Positions 60,542 to 64,000 of a DNA stretch of 64,000 nucleotides are shown one piece after another. The stretch spans positions 1-64,000 of the forward strand of contig NZ_VOOR01000010.1 of NCBI RefSeq assembly GCF_007993045.1. The letters are read 5' to 3'. Positions within the stretch are counted from its first letter, which is position 1. The number at the start of each line of letters is the position of its first letter. Origin of the DNA: Phaeodactylibacter luteus. GTDB taxonomy: Bacteria > Bacteroidota > Bacteroidia > Chitinophagales > Saprospiraceae. The position numbers were made by a program, and so were the translations under genes. The notes beneath the pieces were generated by a model. It searched no databases, had not been told where the DNA came from, and saw only the letters and a program-made list of their open reading frames with translations.

Positions 60542-62959
60542 ATGCCTGCTGCCACAACAAAATTAGAGGCTGAGCCAAGAAGCGCAGACACGCCAACGGC
60601 CTGCACCCACTGCGGGGAGCCCTGCGGCCACACCGACATCCAATTCGAGGGCCATCACTTCTGCTGTGAAGGCTGTAAGACCGTTTATACCATACTCAAT
60701 GAGAATGGCATGTGCCGGTATTACGACATCGATGAAAAAGCCGGCTTCAACCTCAAAGGGAAAAAGTCGGCCACTTGGGCTTTCCTCGATGACGAAGCGG
60801 TCAGGGAGAAGCTGATCGACTTCAGGGACGGGGAGCAGGCCCGGGCCACTTTTTACATCCCCGCCATTCACTGCGCCTCCTGCCTTTGGCTGCTGGAGAA
60901 CCTCTACAAGTTCAACCCTGCCATACTTGCGAGCAAGGTCAACTTTGTCAGCAAGGAAGTCTTCATTCATTTCCGCGAAAGCGAGATGAGCCTGAGGCAG
61001 GTGGTAGAGCTGCTCGACAGCATCGCTTACACCCCTGCCATCAACCTCAGCAACCTCGATGGGGGCGAAAAGCCTGTGGTAGACCGTAGCTTTTACTACA
61101 AGTTTGGGGTGGCCGGCTTTGCCTTTGGCAACATCATGCTGCTCAGTTTTCCGGAATACCTGGGGCTGGACAAAGCCTTAGAAGGCGACTTTTTCCAACT
61201 GTTCGGCTACCTGAACCTGCTACTGGCCCTCCCCTTGGTCTTTTACTCGGGCAAAGACTACCTGCTCTCTGCCTGGTCTGGGCTGAGGAAGGGCAACCTC
61301 AATATTGACGTCCCTATCGCCCTTGGCGTACTGACCCTCTTTGGGCGCTCGGCTTTTGAGATCCTTACCCACAGCGGCCCAGGGTACCTGGACAGCCTAG
61401 CCGGGCTGGTCTTTTTCCTGCTTGCAGGCAAATGGTTTCAGCAGCGCACCTACCACAACATCTCTTTTGAGCGGGACTACAAATCTTATTTCCCGATTGC
61501 CGCCCACCGCCTTGACGGGGAAGGGGCGACAGAAAACGTAACACTAGACAAACTAGAGCCCGGAGACCACATCCGCGTTGGGCATGGGGAGCTCATCCCG
61601 GCAGACGGCATCCTCATCAGTGGAGAGAGCGCCATCGACTACAGCTTTGTCACGGGCGAGTCCGACCCCGTCTCCCCTGCTTCTGGGGACAAAGTCTACG
61701 CCGGCGGCCGGCAAACCGGGCCTGTGCTAGAGATTGCCCTTACCCGGCGGGTATCGCAAAGCTACCTCACCCAGCTCTGGAACGACGAGGCCTTTACCAA
61801 GAGCCAGGACTCCCCCACTACCGAACTCGCCAACCGGGTAGGCAAATACTTCACCATTGCGATATTGCTGATCGGGGCGGGCACTTTATTTTACTGGCTG
61901 CCAAAAGACACCGGCATGGCGGTCAATGCTTTCACAGCCGTGCTCATCATTGCGTGCCCTTGCGCTGTGGCCCTCGCAGTGCCCTTTATCTTTGGCAATG
62001 CGCTGCGCGTACTCGCCCGCCACCGCTTTTTCCTCAAGAATGCAGCAGTCATCGAGCGCATGGCACAGGCCACAGCAGTGGTCTTTGACAAAACCGGCAC
62101 CCTTACGGAAAGGGGGAACGGGCACATCACCTTCCACGGAGCGCCGCTTACCCCCACAGAAGCTGGCTGGGCAGCAGCAGCAGCGGCCCCTTCCAGCCAC
62201 CCCGTAAGCCAGCAGATACAGCAGCTGTGGGGAGCCAAGCAGCCGGCTGGGCTGTCAGGCTGGGAAGAAGTGACCGGGCAGGGGGTGAAAGGCTGGGCAG
62301 ACGGCCACGAGATACGGATCGGGAAACCTGCCTTTGCCGTGCGCGGCACATCGGCAGGCACCGGCACCTGGCTTTCCATTGATGGCGAATACCGCGGCCA
62401 CTTCATCTCCCACAACCGTTTCCGGCAAGGGCTGAGCCAGGTCATCGAGTTCTTCAAGCAAAAAGCGGAAATCTACCTGCTTTCAGGCGACAACGACCGA
62501 GAAAGGGCGCACCTTGCGCCCCTCTTCCCAGAAGCTGCGCTCCACTTCCATCAAGCCCCCAAAGATAAGCTCTCCTTTGTCAAGCAGCTGCAGGACGAAG
62601 GGCAGCAGGTGCTGATGCTGGGCGACGGGCTCAACGACGCCGGAGCACTGAAACAGAGCGAAGCGGGCATTGTCCTCACAGAGGATACCAACAATTTCAC
62701 CCCGGCCTGCGATGGCATACTAGACGCCAAAGCATTCCAGCAACTGCCTGTTTTTACCACATTTGCACGGAAAAGCATCCGCCTAGTGTACTATGCCTAT
62801 GCGTTCGCGCTAGTCTACAATACCATAGGGCTGAGCTTTGCAGTACAGGGCGCCCTCTCCCCTATCGTTGCGGCCATACTGATGCCGCTCAGCTCCATCA
62901 GCATAGTGCTCTTCGGCACCCTGTCCAGCAATTGGACCGCACACCGGATGGGGCTCTAA
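60542..62959 (+). CDS. Copper-type P1B ATPase (CcoI/FixI-like)
   Basis: 805 residues. The Cys-rich N-terminus (CTHCGEPCG, FCCEGCKTVY) of CcoI-type pumps is followed by an HMA-like domain with HCASCLWLLENL, membrane helices, the actuator loop (TGESDPVSPASGDKVYAGG), the ion-site CPCA in helix 6, phosphorylation site DKTGTLTE, SSHP in the nucleotide domain, and GDGLNDAGAL. Such pumps deliver Cu+ outward for cbb3 oxidase assembly. In most Bacteroidota ccoI is followed by ccoS and the ccoN genes; here an OmpR-type regulator follows instead, so it is unlinked from the oxidase genes. Confidence 0.94.
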   Translation: MPAATTKLEAEPRSADTPTACTHCGEPCGHTDIQFEGHHFCCEGCKTVYTILNENGMCRYYDIDEKAGFNLKGKKSATWAFLDDEAVREKLIDFRDGEQARATFYIPAIHCASCLWLLENLYKFNPAILASKVNFVSKEVFIHFRESEMSLRQVVELLDSIAYTPAINLSNLDGGEKPVVDRSFYYKFGVAGFAFGNIMLLSFPEYLGLDKALEGDFFQLFGYLNLLLALPLVFYSGKDYLLSAWSGLRKGNLNIDVPIALGVLTLFGRSAFEILTHSGPGYLDSLAGLVFFLLAGKWFQQRTYHNISFERDYKSYFPIAAHRLDGEGATENVTLDKLEPGDHIRVGHGELIPADGILISGESAIDYSFVTGESDPVSPASGDKVYAGGRQTGPVLEIALTRRVSQSYLTQLWNDEAFTKSQDSPTTELANRVGKYFTIAILLIGAGTLFYWLPKDTGMAVNAFTAVLIIACPCAVALAVPFIFGNALRVLARHRFFLKNAAVIERMAQATAVVFDKTGTLTERGNGHITFHGAPLTPTEAGWAAAAAAPSSHPVSQQIQQLWGAKQPAGLSGWEEVTGQGVKGWADGHEIRIGKPAFAVRGTSAGTGTWLSIDGEYRGHFISHNRFRQGLSQVIEFFKQKAEIYLLSGDNDRERAHLAPLFPEAALHFHQAPKDKLSFVKQLQDEGQQVLMLGDGLNDAGALKQSEAGIVLTEDTNNFTPACDGILDAKAFQQLPVFTTFARKSIRLVYYAYAFALVYNTIGLSFAVQGALSPIVAAILMPLSSISIVLFGTLSSNWTAHRMGL

Positions 62960-63114
62960 GGGTATTGTTAACATTTTTTTAATGCAGGTATCCGGACCCC
63001 GGTAGACAGAAGGGTTAACTTTGAGCGCGCCTTGCAGATTATCGGGCCATATTTCCCCCGATTATTGCTTATGTTATAGGCACAGCGGCTTTAATGACTA
63101 ACCTACACAACCTC

Positions 63115-63798
63115 ATGGAGAGCGCTAAAATCCTCATCGTTGACGATGAACCGGATATCCTCGATTTTTTAAAGTACAACCTGCTCAAAGAGGGTTTTGA
63201 AGTCTACACCGCACCCAATGGTGAAGAAGGCATAAAAACTGCAGAACAGGAGCGCCCGGACCTGATCATTTTGGACATCATGATGCCCAAAATGGATGGC
63301 GTGGAAGTTTGCCGGCAGCTGCGCAGCCGCCCGGGCTTCGAACGCACCCTTATCACCTTCCTTACGGCACGGGAAGAGGATTACTCCCAAATCGCAGCTC
63401 TTGAAGTGGGCGGTGATGACTACATCACCAAGCCTATCCGCCCCCGGGTGTTCATCAGCCGGATCAAAGCCCTCCTCCGGCGGTCAGAACGCACCGTAGA
63501 AGAAGAATCGCCCAATACCGTTCAAGTGGGGGACTTGCTCATTGACCGGGACCGGGTATCAGTGACCAAAGGGGATGTGGTGATCGAGCTGGCCAAAAAA
63601 GAGTTTGAGCTGCTTTACCTTCTGGTGTCCAAGCCGGGCAAGGTCTTCTCCAGAGAAGAAATATTCAATAAGGTTTGGGGCACCGATGTCATCGTAGGCA
63701 ACCGGACTATAGACGTGCATATCCGCAAGCTGCGCGAAAAGATCGGCGACCACTACATCAAGACGATTAAAGGTATAGGCTACAAATTTGAGTTTTGA
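63115..63798 (+). CDS. OmpR/PhoB-family response regulator
   Basis: 227 residues from MESAKILIVDDEPD; a Met seven codons upstream (63094) is an alternative. Receiver domain: acidic DDE, phospho-acceptor Asp in LIILDIMMPKMDG, Thr in FLTARE, Lys in YITKPIRP. C-terminal winged helix (about 135-227): ELAKKEFELLYLLVSKPG, RTIDVHIRKLREKIG, IKGIGYKFEF. The upstream gap contains TAACTTTG (63016-63023), a possible -7 element. The gene starting at 63957 probably encodes its partner kinase. Confidence 0.94.
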   Translation: MESAKILIVDDEPDILDFLKYNLLKEGFEVYTAPNGEEGIKTAEQERPDLIILDIMMPKMDGVEVCRQLRSRPGFERTLITFLTAREEDYSQIAALEVGGDDYITKPIRPRVFISRIKALLRRSERTVEEESPNTVQVGDLLIDRDRVSVTKGDVVIELAKKEFELLYLLVSKPGKVFSREEIFNKVWGTDVIVGNRTIDVHIRKLREKIGDHYIKTIKGIGYKFEF

Positions 63799-63956
63799 TG
63801 CTCCGCCTGCTTGTGCCTACCTCTCCTATGCGGTCTGCACGCCAAGGTTCCAATTGTTGGCATGGCCTGCTGACGGGCTTGCACTGATTCTTATACCTGA
63901 CAAATAGCGCTGATGGGGCAGGCTTTTCCATAAATGCGCTTTCCTATTCTGATCAT

Positions 63957-64000
63957 ATGTTAAAGAACCCGACACCCCAGCATATCGCCCAAGTCGTTGC
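63957..64000 (+). CDS. Probable sensor histidine kinase, first codons only
   Basis: Only MLKNPTPQHIAQVV can be read before the window ends. Bacteroidota PhoR-like kinases that follow an OmpR-type regulator often begin with a similar LKxxTPxxIA stretch before the first membrane helix, so this is the likely partner of the regulator 158 bases upstream. Function rests on position and that short match. Confidence 0.5.
   Translation, partial: MLKNPTPQHIAQVV

Overview
This window is a stretch of a Bacteroidota chromosome. The evidence is a SusC/SusD pair, two secreted proteins with type IX secretion (T9SS) C-terminal sorting domains, a PorE-like OmpA protein, and promoters of the Bacteroidota type (TTG, 20 bases, TAnnTTTG). 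The GC-rich coding sequence, the T9SS cargo and the gene families fit a marine or activated-sludge Saprospiria/Lewinella-like organism; that genus-level guess is inference. I saw no rRNA, tRNA, CRISPR array, phage or autonomous insertion sequence.

Layout. 1-5.5 kb: the start of an exported protein, an atypical Clp-like double AAA+ protein, two small conserved genes and an IscA-type Fe-S carrier. 5.7-7.6 kb: a T9SS cargo protein. 8-17.2 kb: a cell-wall amino-sugar locus in which deoR-murQ-namZ is transcribed divergently from susC-susD and an SSS symporter, with repeated operator-like sequences between them; I read it as MurNAc scavenging. 17.2-20 kb: methyltransferase, hydroxypyruvate-isomerase-like protein, shikimate kinase, DUF429. 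20.3-25 kb: a second atypical Clp-like protein, overlapping by 4 bases with an exported subtilase. 25-31.5 kb: a double-ATPase oligopeptide ABC protein, a T9SS choice-of-anchor B protein, a CAT-like acyltransferase and a CBM48/HhH fusion. 31.5-44 kb: VPS10/BNR propeller protein, HAD-GNAT fusion, PorE-like protein, MOSC protein, two lipoproteins, and a DnaQ-like exonuclease with a cNMP/CBS/DUF294 protein. 44-55.5 kb: PLP decarboxylase, small SPOR-like and porin-like proteins, feoA/feoB with a Cys-rich companion, YceI, ProC, RmuC and a retropepsin-like protein. 56-64 kb: M20 dipeptidase, NhaA, CysE, CcoI-type copper ATPase, an OmpR-type regulator and the first codons of its probable kinase.

Two things stand out. 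First, the two Clp-like paralogues share a non-Clp N-terminal domain, an altered first ATPase domain, a shortened second-domain pore loop, and a C-terminal extension resembling the PCRF domain of peptide chain release factors. Second, the intergenic gaps hold at least nine copies of a dispersed element of about 200 bp. Intact copies have about 20-bp terminal inverted repeats and 8-bp target duplications, two perfect and others imperfect. Three copies carry further foldback elements nested inside them. No transposase in the window matches this family.
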